Positions 16,445 to 24,789 of a DNA stretch of 34,608 bases are shown one piece after another. This stretch comes from Dehalococcoidia bacterium. GTDB lineage: Bacteria > Chloroflexota > Dehalococcoidia > Lucifugimonadales > UBA1127. Every line of letters begins with the position of its first letter. Position 1 is the first letter of the stretch. The stretch lies in NCBI GenBank assembly GCA_029936935.1, contig JAPYRQ010000006.1:1-34608 (forward strand). The letters run 5' to 3'. A program made the position numbers and the translations under genes. The notes below the pieces were generated by a model that saw only the letters and a list, made by a program, of their open reading frames with translations, did no database searches and had not been told where the DNA came from.

Positions 16445-16511
16445 GATGTCGATGAGATCGATAGTGAACCCGTTGTAGGCCAGGGGACTGAGGACAGGAG
16501 GTAGAAAGCAT

Positions 16512-17171
16512 ATGACCGATTTAGTTGTAGGACTGGCAATCACCGGAGGGTTTTGGGGCCAGGTCTTTGAGTACTGGCCATTCACCTTTACTGTAGCTTT
16601 CACCCTGGTCTTCGGCCTTATAACCATAGCTGCTGAAGTGATGTGGCGTCGTAAGGTACCACCACCGGTTGGAGCTATGGCACGGATTGATATCCCCGTT
16701 GATCCCAGAGTAATCCCAAGACTATGGATCAAGCGAGGATTGACCCTTCTGAGGTTTGGGTGTGGTCTGGGGATATTCCTGGCTTTCCTGTTCGTGTCAT
16801 TTGCGCTCAATCCTCCTGGAGCCGGAGAAAACTATGGCCTGGAGATAGATTCCAACACCGGGTTAGTAATCGGCGCCATGATTTCCTTCGCAGCGGTCGT
16901 TGTGGGCTATTGGGGGACAGTGACGCTAAGGAGACGCCCAGGACAGATGGCCGGATTGCTGGGGGGAGCAGCAGCTCTTACACTATTGGGCCCATTGCTG
17001 ACTACAGGCGAAGCCAGATGGTTTGGAGTCGGCATAGCCATCATGGGCTTGCCCGCAATATTCATGATGTTGGGAGCGGCCTATACGCTTTATGGCTCAC
17101 GTTTGCTTGAAGCTGCGGTAGAGGTCCAAAGAAATGGTGCGAGGGACGAAGCTCTTCGAGGCCAGTCTTGA
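16512..17171 (+). CDS. Hypothetical integral membrane protein
   Basis: 219 residues, not assigned to a family. About five hydrophobic helices can be seen (roughly 22-44, 78-99, 117-138, 146-165, 170-195), separated by basic loops (MWRRKVPPP, TLRRRPGQ) and ending in an amphipathic, charged tail (EAAVEVQRNGARDEALRGQ). A strong AGGAGGT precedes ATG 16512 by 9 nt. It lies between alaS and ruvX in the same direction with small gaps, so it is probably in their operon. No catalytic motif is visible. Confidence 0.75.
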   Translation: MTDLVVGLAITGGFWGQVFEYWPFTFTVAFTLVFGLITIAAEVMWRRKVPPPVGAMARIDIPVDPRVIPRLWIKRGLTLLRFGCGLGIFLAFLFVSFALNPPGAGENYGLEIDSNTGLVIGAMISFAAVVVGYWGTVTLRRRPGQMAGLLGGAAALTLLGPLLTTGEARWFGVGIAIMGLPAIFMMLGAAYTLYGSRLLEAAVEVQRNGARDEALRGQS

Positions 17172-17220
17172 GCTGTTGTGTAGCTGTCGTTCGGAATGAT
17201 TCCACGATGTTGAGGAGATA

Positions 17221-17667
17221 ATGGCTCGAACCCTAGCCCTGGACTTTGGGGACAAGCGTATCGGCGTGGCCATGAGCGATCCTACCGGGTTGTTGGCGTC
17301 ACCGCTGACTACGATTACCCGTGGTAATCTCCGTAATGATCTCGATAAGATTGTGGAAATGGTTACCGGGAATGAAGTCGCGACTGTAGTAGTGGGGCTT
17401 CCCGTATCGTTAAACGGCACCATCGGGCCGCAGGGGCAGAAAACCCTGGATTTCTGCGATGTGCTTCGGGAAACATGCCCGGTGCCCATCGAGATGATGA
17501 ACGAACAGTTCACCAGCGCGGAGGCTGAGCGCCGAATCCGAGAATCCGGAGGCAAGCCATCGAAAGACCGCGGACGCGTGGACGCCGTAGCTGCGGCCAT
17601 CATCCTGCAGGAGTGGCTTGACCTCGCCAGGCAAACTACTCCTCCGGAAGAACCGACTCCTGCTTGA
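17221..17667 (+). CDS. ruvX: RuvX/YqgF family pre-16S rRNA nuclease
   Basis: 148 residues with the RNase H-like fold: ALDFGDKRIGVAMSD at the N-terminus carrying the first catalytic Asp (D8), VATVVVGLPVSLNG (the conserved GLPxxxxG), and RVDAVAAAIILQEWL with the final Asp near residue 120. It is the Holliday-junction-resolvase-like YqgF protein that matures the 5' end of 16S rRNA. ATG 17221 follows GAGGAG. The alaS-x-ruvX order is common in many bacteria. Confidence 0.93.
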   Translation: MARTLALDFGDKRIGVAMSDPTGLLASPLTTITRGNLRNDLDKIVEMVTGNEVATVVVGLPVSLNGTIGPQGQKTLDFCDVLRETCPVPIEMMNEQFTSAEAERRIRESGGKPSKDRGRVDAVAAAIILQEWLDLARQTTPPEEPTPA

Positions 17668-17782
17668 AGCACCCCATTGCCTTTGTTACACTCAGATAGC
17701 GCCGCCAATGCAGTGATGTCTGGTGGCGTAAGTACCAAGAACGTATTGACCAATTTCCTTTGTAAACACGTGAAACACAGGT

Positions 17783-17799
17783 GCCCCGATAATCGGGGC
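17783..17799 (+). promoter_or_regulatory. Hairpin in the gatC leader
   Basis: GCCCCGA-TAA-TCGGGGC, a perfect 7-bp stem with 3-nt loop, ending 12 nt before the gatC start and just upstream of its AAAGGA site. No T-tract, so it is more likely an mRNA structure or 5' stabiliser than a terminator. Confidence 0.4.
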
Positions 17800-17811
17800 G
17801 AAAGGACTGTT

Positions 17812-18102
17812 ATGCCTCTGACACGGGAAGAAGTGACAAAGCTGGCGGACATCTACCATATCCGGTTGTCGGATGAGGAGATTGCTCTGCTGCAGGATCA
17901 GATGGCCAACACTTTGGAGCAGTTTGAGTCTCTGACCCAATTGGACACAGAGAACGTTAAACCCACCAGCCATGCGGTGCCCCTTGCTACCGTCCTGCGC
18001 GAGGATGTGGCTGCCCCGTCGTATCCGCACGACGAAGTGATGAGCAATGCCCCGGACAAGCAGGGGGAGTTCTTTCAAGTCCACACGGTGTTGGAGGACT
18101 AG
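17812..18102 (+). CDS. gatC: Aspartyl/glutamyl-tRNA amidotransferase subunit C
   Basis: 96 residues, typical GatC size. It starts MPLTREEVTKLADIYHIRLSDEEI, the family's helical N-terminus, with LTQLDTENVKPTSHA (the conserved LxxLDTxxVxPTxH), VLREDV and a C-terminal FFQVHTVLED. It stabilises GatA within the GatCAB complex that converts Glu-tRNA-Gln and/or Asp-tRNA-Asn. ATG 17812 has AAAGGA 5 nt upstream; the open frame extends further but lacks family similarity. The stop codon directly abuts the gatA ATG. gatB is not in the window. Confidence 0.95.
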   Translation: MPLTREEVTKLADIYHIRLSDEEIALLQDQMANTLEQFESLTQLDTENVKPTSHAVPLATVLREDVAAPSYPHDEVMSNAPDKQGEFFQVHTVLED

Positions 18103-19557
18103 ATGGAACATTACGACATTACCGTTCATGGAGCCCGGGAATTACTAGAGTCCAAGCAAATTTCGGCTGCTGAACTTACCGAGTCTGTGATTGGTCGGAT
18201 TGACAGTGTGGAGCCGCAGGTCCAGGCCTACATGACCCTGACTGAGGATGTAGCTCGTGAAGCGGCTGCGGCTGCCGACAAGAGCCTTTCCTCTGGCGAT
18301 ACTACACCACTAACCGGCATTCCAATGCAGATCAAAGATGTGATGTCCACCAAGGGCATACGTACCACATGCTCTTCACTGATGCTGGAGAACTTCGTAC
18401 CGCTGTACGATGCCACCGTGGTTGAGCGACTCTACGCCCGGGGGCCCGTATTGATGGGCAAGGGCAACATGGATGAATTTGCTATGGGTTCATCTACAGA
18501 GAACTCTGCATTTCATCCCACACACAACCCCTGGAGCCTAGATCGCGTGCCCGGCGGCTCAAGCGGCGGTAGCGCTGCTGCTGTAGCTGCGGGGGAATGC
18601 CTTTTCGCGCTGGGTAGCGACACGGGCGGCAGCATACGCCAACCCGCGGCATTATGCGGCGTCACCGGCCTCAAACCTACCTATGGCCTGGTGAGCAGGT
18701 TTGGACTGGTGGCCTTTGCCAGCTCTCTCGATCAGATAGGGCCGTTGACCAAGGATGTTGAGGACAGCGCGCTGGTGCTGAACGCCATTGCCGGCCACGA
18801 CCCCCACGATTCGACATCGATACCGGGCGAGCGGCCTGACTACACCAAGGCGCTCACGGGCGACATCAAGGGCATGCGACTTGGCATCCCGAAGGAGTAC
18901 TTCGGTGATGGCATCGACCCGGCGGTGGACGCTGCTGTTCGGCAGGGCATCAAGACGTTGGAAGATGCAGGGGCCGTCGTCGAGGAGTGCTCGCTACCCC
19001 TGACTTCCTACGCGCTGGCTGTGTACTACATCATTGCCCCGTCAGAGTGCTCCACCAACCTATCCAGGTTCGATGGCGTGAAGTACGGCTTCTCGGTCGA
19101 CGATGCAACTACGGCGTGGGAGACGCAGGAGAAGACCCGGGCGCGTGGATTCGGGCCGGAAGTGAAGCGTCGCATCATGCTGGGAACGTACGCGCTTTCG
19201 TCCGGATATTACGATGCTTACTACATGAAAGCGCTGAAAGTCCGCACGTTGATACGCCAGGAGTTTGAAGAGGTCTTCAAGCGGTTTGATGCCCTCATCA
19301 CTCCGACGACGCCTACTACGGCGTTCCGTATCGGAGAGAAGACCGGCGATCCGGTAGCTATGTACAAGAGCGATACGCTGACAATCCCGGTGAACATCGC
19401 AGGAATTCCGTGCATCTCCATACCGTGCGGGTTCTCAGAGGGGTTGCCGATAGGGATGCAGGTGATGGGCAAGGCACTGAGCGAGGAGTCTATCCTGAAC
19501 ATCGCCTACACCTATCAGCAGTCGACGGACTGGCACACCAAACGACCTACGCTTTAG
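18103..19557 (+). CDS. gatA: Aspartyl/glutamyl-tRNA amidotransferase subunit A
   Basis: 484-residue amidase-signature protein supplying ammonia from glutamine. The Ser-cisSer-Lys triad is visible: Lys78 in MQIKDVM, cis-Ser153 in PGGSSGGSAAA, and nucleophile Ser177 in GSDTGGSIRQPAA. The core also has CGVTGLKPTYGLVSRFGLVAFASSLDQIGP. ATG 18103 follows the gatC TAG without a gap, and its GGAGG lies within the gatC end, so translation is coupled. Confidence 0.97.
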   Translation: MEHYDITVHGARELLESKQISAAELTESVIGRIDSVEPQVQAYMTLTEDVAREAAAAADKSLSSGDTTPLTGIPMQIKDVMSTKGIRTTCSSLMLENFVPLYDATVVERLYARGPVLMGKGNMDEFAMGSSTENSAFHPTHNPWSLDRVPGGSSGGSAAAVAAGECLFALGSDTGGSIRQPAALCGVTGLKPTYGLVSRFGLVAFASSLDQIGPLTKDVEDSALVLNAIAGHDPHDSTSIPGERPDYTKALTGDIKGMRLGIPKEYFGDGIDPAVDAAVRQGIKTLEDAGAVVEECSLPLTSYALAVYYIIAPSECSTNLSRFDGVKYGFSVDDATTAWETQEKTRARGFGPEVKRRIMLGTYALSSGYYDAYYMKALKVRTLIRQEFEEVFKRFDALITPTTPTTAFRIGEKTGDPVAMYKSDTLTIPVNIAGIPCISIPCGFSEGLPIGMQVMGKALSEESILNIAYTYQQSTDWHTKRPTL

Positions 19558-19581
19558 GGTAGCATGGGCTTGCCCTGACTT

Positions 19582-19617
19582 GGCGGCTACCTAAAATGCT
19601 TCTCGCAGTGCTAGCCG
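19582..19617. repeat. Partial dispersed repeat A within a hairpin
   Basis: GGCGGCTACCTAAA (19582-19595) resembles the 3' half of repeat A. CGGCTA (19584-19589) can pair with TAGCCG (19612-19617). It lies between the convergent gatA and phosphatase genes and may help end both transcripts. Weak evidence. Confidence 0.3.
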
Positions 19618-20033
19618 ATTTCCTGGACTAACTCGTCAACGAGAATTTTGATCTCATCAAAAAGTTCGGTTGCACGAGCTACATGAGTAGCCGGGTCAGA
19701 TATATCCCACAACGTCAGCTTGCCACTTTCCTTCACATAATCAGGGACTTCTTCCGGTGTGAGAATCACAATGACTCTGTCCACACCTGCTACAAGTTCG
19801 GGTGTGATCTGGGTGCGTTCCTGTTCAGAGATGTCTATGCCCTGTTTCAACATGTATGGCATAGAGAGCTTAGAGTTGTCCTTCAACTTGGCGGAAGCCG
19901 GTTTCTCTTTCGCCATTAATTCATCAACGTGGGTGCCGCTGCTGCTCGCATCGTGCTTCGATGCCCGGGCAAAGAACGCCTCTGCGGCCTGGCTTCGTCC
20001 GATGTTGGCGTGACATACGAACATTACTTTCAT
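19611..20033 (-). CDS. Low-molecular-weight protein tyrosine phosphatase / arsenate reductase family
   Basis: 140 residues with the LMW-PTPase P-loop C-x5-R-S at the N-terminus (CHANIGRS, C7 to R13) and a later WDISDPA near residue 112 carrying the general-acid Asp. Members dephosphorylate phosphotyrosine or, in ArsC-type enzymes, reduce arsenate. No ars genes are nearby, so phosphatase or arsenate-mycothiol-transferase-like roles cannot be separated. A second ATG three codons downstream is possible. Confidence 0.85.
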   Translation of the reverse strand: MKVMFVCHANIGRSQAAEAFFARASKHDASSSGTHVDELMAKEKPASAKLKDNSKLSMPYMLKQGIDISEQERTQITPELVAGVDRVIVILTPEEVPDYVKESGKLTLWDISDPATHVARATELFDEIKILVDELVQEIG

Positions 20034-20113
20034 GACTAGCTACCCCACTACATTTCTTTGGATGACTCTTGAATGACGGTATTGTACTCTGCCCGAGACA
20101 TACATGGGCAACC

Positions 20114-20659
20114 TTAGTCGTCGAATACCGATGGCAGGCGTACCATGCCGGTCACGCCCTCCAGCGCCCCGGGCACCAACGCAAGTACCATCTTCGACTC
20201 ATCCAACTTCGCGTGGGTCATGTCGATACCCAGTGGTAGGGACTGGGTGAAGCCGAACCTGGGGTAGTAAGTGGAGTGGCCGATGACCGTCACGATGGTG
20301 TGCCCCAGGTTCCGACATCTCTCCAGACCATGCCGCGCCAGCATTGAGCCAACACCCTGGCCATGCCATGTAGGGCGTACTGCGAGGGGTGCCAGGGTCA
20401 TGACGGGCACGTTGCCTCCAGCTGACTCGATGTGTATGGACGTGAACATCACATAGCCTATGATGGCGCCGTCTAGTTCAGCCACCAGTGCGAGCTCTGG
20501 GTCGTAGCCGGGTGTTTCCCGGAGGGCTTCAACCAGGGTTGCGACATCGTCCCGTGGGAACTCCTCCGAAAACGCCAGAACAAGCATCTCGCGTATAGCT
20601 GCGAAGTCGTCGGGCGATTCCGGTCTAACAGTGACAGTACCCAAATCAAGTTGTGCCAT
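20114..20659 (-). CDS. GNAT family N-acetyltransferase, YhbS-like
   Basis: 181 residues with the classic GNAT core: VTVRPESPDDFAAIREML, ELALVAELDGAIIGYVMFTSI, LAPLAVRPTWHGQGVGSMLARHGLERC (acetyl-CoA loop GQGVGS near residue 103), and a C-terminal VIGHSTYYPRFGF typical of YhbS-type proteins. It acetylates an unknown amine. GAGGG lies 6 nt before ATG 20659. The transcript start lies beyond a terminator for the upstream DUF4349 gene. Confidence 0.9.
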   Translation of the reverse strand: MAQLDLGTVTVRPESPDDFAAIREMLVLAFSEEFPRDDVATLVEALRETPGYDPELALVAELDGAIIGYVMFTSIHIESAGGNVPVMTLAPLAVRPTWHGQGVGSMLARHGLERCRNLGHTIVTVIGHSTYYPRFGFTQSLPLGIDMTHAKLDESKMVLALVPGALEGVTGMVRLPSVFDD

Positions 20660-20694
20660 AGGTGTCCCTCTTTGGTCGTTTTGTGTTTGACACC

Positions 20695-20728
20695 AAAATA
20701 CCCTGCCCCACTTGTGCAGGACAGGGTA
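20695..20728 (-). terminator. Terminator downstream of the DUF4349 lipoprotein gene
   Basis: On the minus strand TACCCTG (20728-20722) pairs with CAGGGTA (20705-20699) around a 16-nt partly paired interior, followed by TTTT (20698-20695). This fits a Rho-independent terminator 24 nt after the stop. Confidence 0.6.
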
Positions 20729-20752
20729 CTTGTTTGTTCAGTGAGAAGCTAC

Positions 20753-21919
20753 TTAGGCTTCCTGACCCTTGCTACCACGCTTGCGCCCGGTTCGGTAGGT
20801 CAGGAACGGCACCACAATGATAAGTCCAAGAACTATTACAACGCCGACGATAGCCCAAATGGTCTCGGCGATGTCGCTTTCCTTCTCTACCAGTGTGAGG
20901 TCAATCCGAGAATCGGGCTTGTCCCCGGCTTCAGGAGCAGGGATAGTGTCAGATGCCTGACTGGTCTCCTTAACGTCGATGTCTCCTTCACTTTCGATGC
21001 TTGCCAGAACCGCCCGGAAATCGTTGGCGAACACCACCAGCGTTAGCTCTGCGCGTTCGATGCCATTGCGCTCTGAAATCACCACCCGGTCGATCTTCCC
21101 CTCAAATGACTCTGCCAGCGCCCGTAATTCAGCTACACGGCCGGACACATCGTCGAGCTTGATCGACAGGAAAGCTGAGGGTGGCTGAACGCGGTCCTCG
21201 TTAGGTGGGAAGAGCTCAATGAAGATGGTTGAGAGGTCAACACGACGCTCCAGGAAGTTGAGCTGACCTTGTAGCTGTTCAATTGTTGAACGGACCCGCG
21301 CCAACTCACGCTCAATGGAGATGATGTCGCTGATGTTCAGAGACCTGCTTAGCAGCGATAGGAGGCTGTCCTCCTCACGTAGTGAACTCTTCAGGCGTGC
21401 TTCCAGGTCTATGAACTGCTCGGAAACGTCGTCGCTGCCGATGTTTTCGCTCTGCACCTCTCCCAGAAGTCGAATCTGATCCAAGGCCGCTTCGAACTGA
21501 TCCTGAGGCACCCGGACGGTCATCGAAGCGCTTTGGTGGTCATCGTTGCCGAAGCTGGAAAGCCGCTTAACAAAGCCACCGAAATTCTCTGCGACCACCT
21601 TCACTCGATCGACCGCTTCCTGCACGCCTTCCACTTCAACGCTGATGGAGCCGGTGGAGATGATTTTGCGATCCGCGAACTGGAGGTCGCCGTCACCGCC
21701 AAAGCCAGGCGTGGGTACAGCAGCAGCTTTTGGAGCCGAAGGGGCGACCATAGAGGCTGGTGCTCCAACGGCGAAATCAACTGATGACCCAGCTGATTGC
21801 GTCATGGCAGAGTCGTCAGCAAATGCCTCGCTGGTGGCGAAGGAATCACTGTTGGAGGAGCATGCCGCCAGAATAACGACGGAAACCAGGGCTACAAGGG
21901 TAATCAGAAGCCTTTTCAT
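20753..21919 (-). CDS. DUF4349 domain lipoprotein
   Basis: 388 residues. Signal peptide with lipobox LAAC; the lipidated Cys is residue 20. A Ser/Ala-rich linker follows, then the DUF4349 domain (IISTGSISVEVEGVQEAVDRVKVVAENFGGFV ... MTVRVPQDQFEAALDQI ... SIERELARVRSTIEQLQGQLNFLERRVDLSTIFIEL) containing a coiled coil, and a C-terminal membrane helix (TIWAIVGVVIVLGLIIVVPFL) with a basic tail. Cell-envelope protein of unknown function. I chose ATG 21919, which has AAAGGTGA about 10 nt upstream, over the TTG at 21940 formed by that site. Confidence 0.88.
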   Translation of the reverse strand: MKRLLITLVALVSVVILAACSSNSDSFATSEAFADDSAMTQSAGSSVDFAVGAPASMVAPSAPKAAAVPTPGFGGDGDLQFADRKIISTGSISVEVEGVQEAVDRVKVVAENFGGFVKRLSSFGNDDHQSASMTVRVPQDQFEAALDQIRLLGEVQSENIGSDDVSEQFIDLEARLKSSLREEDSLLSLLSRSLNISDIISIERELARVRSTIEQLQGQLNFLERRVDLSTIFIELFPPNEDRVQPPSAFLSIKLDDVSGRVAELRALAESFEGKIDRVVISERNGIERAELTLVVFANDFRAVLASIESEGDIDVKETSQASDTIPAPEAGDKPDSRIDLTLVEKESDIAETIWAIVGVVIVLGLIIVVPFLTYRTGRKRGSKGQEA

Positions 21920-21994
21920 CGTTTTACCGTCACCTTTCAATTTGGGGTTCCAATGAGAATGACGCGCGCTTCGAGAAAAGGGTTCCGCGAGGTG

Positions 21995-22741
21995 CTAGTG
22001 TAGAGAGACACCACCATCGATGACAATCATCTGTCCGGTGATGAAGCTGCTATCGTCGGACACCAGGAAGACCAGGGTACCTACCAGGTCGTCGGGGACC
22101 TCCAAACGGTCTATGGCGCGACCGGCTTGAGGGATGCTGATTGGGGCGTGGTCACGATTGACCACGGCACCGCTTCGCGTACCTCCCGGAGCCAGGGTGT
22201 TGACGGTGATGTTGTATTGACCCAACTCCTTGGCCAACGTGCGGCTTAGGCCGGTGACTGCAGCCTTTGAGGAGACGTAGTGGGGTATGCCGGGATTTCC
22301 GGCCAGCCAAATTGCGGAGCCGGTATTCACGATTTTACCGCCGCCCTGGTCACGCATGGTTGGAAATACGGCCCGGGTGCAGAGGAAGATGCCTTTGACG
22401 TTGACACGGAAAACCTGATCCCAGACATCCATGTCTACGTCCAGGATGGGTTTTGAGATGAGCCCGTCGTAGATACCGGCGTTGTTCACCAGACAGTCGA
22501 TGCGCCCAAACCGTTCTACAGTCTTTTTCGCCATATCCAGGGTTTGGGCTTCGTCGGTGACGTCGACTTGAATCGAGAGCACATCGGCGCCCTCTGCCTG
22601 CATCAAATCCACAGTTTCAGCGCAGTCACGGATGTCTGCTACCACCACCTTGGCGCCTTCTTTGGCCAATCGCACGGACATTGCCTGGCCAATATACCTT
22701 GATGCGCCGGTGACGATGATGACTTTGCCTTCAAGCCTCAT
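21995..22741 (-). CDS. Short-chain dehydrogenase/reductase
   Basis: 248-residue classical SDR. Catalytic Ser142 in NTGSAIW, Tyr155 and Lys159 in HYVSSKAAV, NNAG at 86-89, and the closing SFITGQMIVIDGG. The nucleotide loop is TGASRYIG (11-18) where the usual TGxxxGxG has Gly at position 16; here it is Tyr. It oxidises or reduces an alcohol/ketone with NAD(P); substrate not readable. ATG 22741 is preceded by AAGGAG. It starts 25 nt after the trpS stop, so it is probably in the sucC-sucD-trpS-SDR transcription unit. Confidence 0.92.
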   Translation of the reverse strand: MRLEGKVIIVTGASRYIGQAMSVRLAKEGAKVVVADIRDCAETVDLMQAEGADVLSIQVDVTDEAQTLDMAKKTVERFGRIDCLVNNAGIYDGLISKPILDVDMDVWDQVFRVNVKGIFLCTRAVFPTMRDQGGGKIVNTGSAIWLAGNPGIPHYVSSKAAVTGLSRTLAKELGQYNITVNTLAPGGTRSGAVVNRDHAPISIPQAGRAIDRLEVPDDLVGTLVFLVSDDSSFITGQMIVIDGGVSLH

Positions 22742-22766
22742 GGTGAACTCCTTGTGTGTGGTTGCG

Positions 22767-23777
22767 TTACGGGATGGAGATTCCTAACCGCTCCCGGACT
22801 TCCAGGATGGTCTCTTTGGCGATGACGGAGGCTTTCTGCGCGCCATCGGCCAGAATCTCCTTGAGCCGTTCTGGGTGGGCAGCCAGGTCTTGGCGTCGTT
22901 CGCGTAGTGGCCCTAGAGCTTTGTTGATGCCATCCGCCAGGTGTGCTTTGCAGTCCACGCAGCCTCGCGTAGCCGTTGTGCATTCGTCATAGATGGTTTT
23001 GATGTCATTGGGGTTGAAGAGCTTGTGGAGGCTGTACAGGTTGCAGACGTCCGGTCGACCGGGGTCTGTCCGACGCAGCCGTTGGGGGTCTGTGAAGGCT
23101 GTCTTCAATCGAGCGGCCGTTTCCTCGGCGGTAGCAGCAAGCTCGATGTGGTTGTCCATGCTCTTGCTCATCTTGTTCTGGCCATCGAGGCCCACAACAA
23201 GCGGTGTCTCCGTGAGCTTTGGCTGCGGCTCAGCAAAGGTGGGGCCGAACATGTTGTTGAATCGACGTACAATCTCCCGGGCAATCTCAAGATGGGCTAC
23301 TTGGTCGGAACCAACGGGCACCGTGTCTGCCTTGTAGAGGATGATGTCCGCAGTCTGTAGGACGGGGTAGCCGACGAGGCCGTAGCTGACCGACTCCTCC
23401 GTCTCATCCATCTGGCGCACACGATCCTTGAAGGTGGGCACGCGCAGCAGCCAGCCAAGGGGCGTCACCATGCTGAGCAGAGTGTGGAGGGTCATGACCT
23501 CGGGCACGTGCGACTGCACGAAGATGATACTTCGTTCAGGGTCCAGTCCTGCCGCCAGCCAATCCAGCGCAATCTCGTTCACACTGGCAGCTATCTCACC
23601 CGCTTCATGGCCGTCCGTAAGCGTTGTTAGGGCGTGCACGTCCACAATGCTGTAGATGCACTCGTAGTCGTCTTGTAGAGCGACCCAGTTCTGCAGCGCC
23701 CCCAGCAGGTTGCCAAGGTGCAGCCGACCTGACGGCCGCATACCAGAGAATATTCTTCCTTTGGTCTTTGTTGTCAT
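22767..23777 (-). CDS. trpS: Tryptophanyl-tRNA synthetase
   Basis: 336-residue class I synthetase. The HIGH equivalent is PSGRLHLGNLLGAL at the N-terminus and the KMSKS motif is GQNKMSKSMDN near residue 200. YPVLQTADIILYKADTVPVGSDQVAHLEIARE is the usual TrpRS core. It lies 31 nt downstream of sucD on the same strand. Confidence 0.97.
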   Translation of the reverse strand: MTTKTKGRIFSGMRPSGRLHLGNLLGALQNWVALQDDYECIYSIVDVHALTTLTDGHEAGEIAASVNEIALDWLAAGLDPERSIIFVQSHVPEVMTLHTLLSMVTPLGWLLRVPTFKDRVRQMDETEESVSYGLVGYPVLQTADIILYKADTVPVGSDQVAHLEIAREIVRRFNNMFGPTFAEPQPKLTETPLVVGLDGQNKMSKSMDNHIELAATAEETAARLKTAFTDPQRLRRTDPGRPDVCNLYSLHKLFNPNDIKTIYDECTTATRGCVDCKAHLADGINKALGPLRERRQDLAAHPERLKEILADGAQKASVIAKETILEVRERLGISIP

Positions 23778-23808
23778 GTTTGTGTGGTTCCTGCTCGAGT
23801 TGAGTAAG

Positions 23809-24693
23809 TTATTTGCCCAAAATCTCCTGGATGGTTAAACCGATATCGCCAGGTGTGGGAATCGGACTGGCGCCGGCTGCTATGAGCGCTTTCATCTTCT
23901 CGTCGGCACGACCTGCCGCGCCACTGATGATGGCTCCTGCGTGGCCCATGCGTTTCCCAGGAGGTGCGCTGGCTCCCACGATGAGGGATGCCACGGGTTT
24001 CTTCATCTCGGCCTTGATGAACTCTGCCGCTTCTTGCTCCTTGGTTCCACCGATTTCACCGATGAGCACTACGGCATCCGTATCCGGGTCTTCGTTGAAG
24101 AGTCGCAGCACATCCACGAAGGTGGTGCCGCTGACGGGATCGCCGCCGATGCCCACACAAGTTGATTGTCCGATGTCCAGGCCCGATAGCTGACCAACGG
24201 CCTCGTACGTCAATGTCCCGCTGCGGGATACGATGCCTACTTTGCCAGCTTTGTGGATAGCGCCGGGCATGATGCCCACTTTGCAGAAGTCTCCGGGGGA
24301 GATGAGGCCCGGGCAGTTCGGCCCAAGCATCCGAGTGGAAGTCGAGGCGTCCAGATATCGCGCTACCGGCACCATGTCGTGGGGCGGGATTCCTTCTGCG
24401 ATGGGTACCACCAGCGGGATGCCGGCGTCTGCCGACTCCACGATGGCGTCTGCTGCGAAGGGTGCTGGCACGAAGATAAGGGCCACGTTGGCCCCGGTCT
24501 CGCGTACAGCTTCCTCAACGGTGTTGAAGACGGGCACGGAGGTATCACCGAATATCGAGCCGCCACGGCCCGGCGTCACGCCTGCAACCACGTTGGTGCC
24601 GTACTCCATGCATCGCAACGTGTGGAAACTGCCTTCTTTGCCGGTGATGCCCTGAACCAGAATCCGGCTGTCCTTGTTTACTAAGATGCTCAT
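23809..24693 (-). CDS. sucD: Succinate-CoA ligase, alpha subunit
   Basis: 294 residues. N-terminal CoA-binding fold ([43 protein letters not shown]), [12 protein letters not shown], and the phosphohistidine loop GHAGAIISG near the C-terminus, the catalytic His of the TCA-cycle enzyme. Pairs with the sucC product. A malate-CoA ligase (MtkB-like) role cannot be excluded. The 96-nt gap to sucC holds a repeat hairpin. Confidence 0.95.
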   Translation of the reverse strand: MSILVNKDSRILVQGITGKEGSFHTLRCMEYGTNVVAGVTPGRGGSIFGDTSVPVFNTVEEAVRETGANVALIFVPAPFAADAIVESADAGIPLVVPIAEGIPPHDMVPVARYLDASTSTRMLGPNCPGLISPGDFCKVGIMPGAIHKAGKVGIVSRSGTLTYEAVGQLSGLDIGQSTCVGIGGDPVSGTTFVDVLRLFNEDPDTDAVVLIGEIGGTKEQEAAEFIKAEMKKPVASLIVGASAPPGKRMGHAGAIISGAAGRADEKMKALIAAGASPIPTPGDIGLTIQEILGK

Positions 24694-24737
24694 TTGTTTG
24701 TCCTACTTAGTTTTATGTCGGGGGTACATATCTGGGA

Positions 24738-24780
24738 CTGGCCTGCGGGCCAGGGGGCGCATTCCCTCTGGACTCCCCCG
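24738..24780 (+). repeat. REP-like hairpin element between sucC and sucD (families C+D)
   Basis: Hairpin CTGGCC-TGCG-GGCCAG (24738-24753) is fused to a stretch ending CCCTCTGGACTCCCCCG (to 24780) that matches parts of 26864-26895 and 28165-28196. Confidence 0.6.
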
Positions 24781-24789
24781 CGAACAGGG

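Noticed and set aside
15325-16539. 404-codon open frame on the minus strand opposite alaS
   Set aside because: It is antisense to conserved AlaRS coding sequence, and its Ser/Arg/Thr-rich product matches no fold. It is a shadow of high-GC coding.
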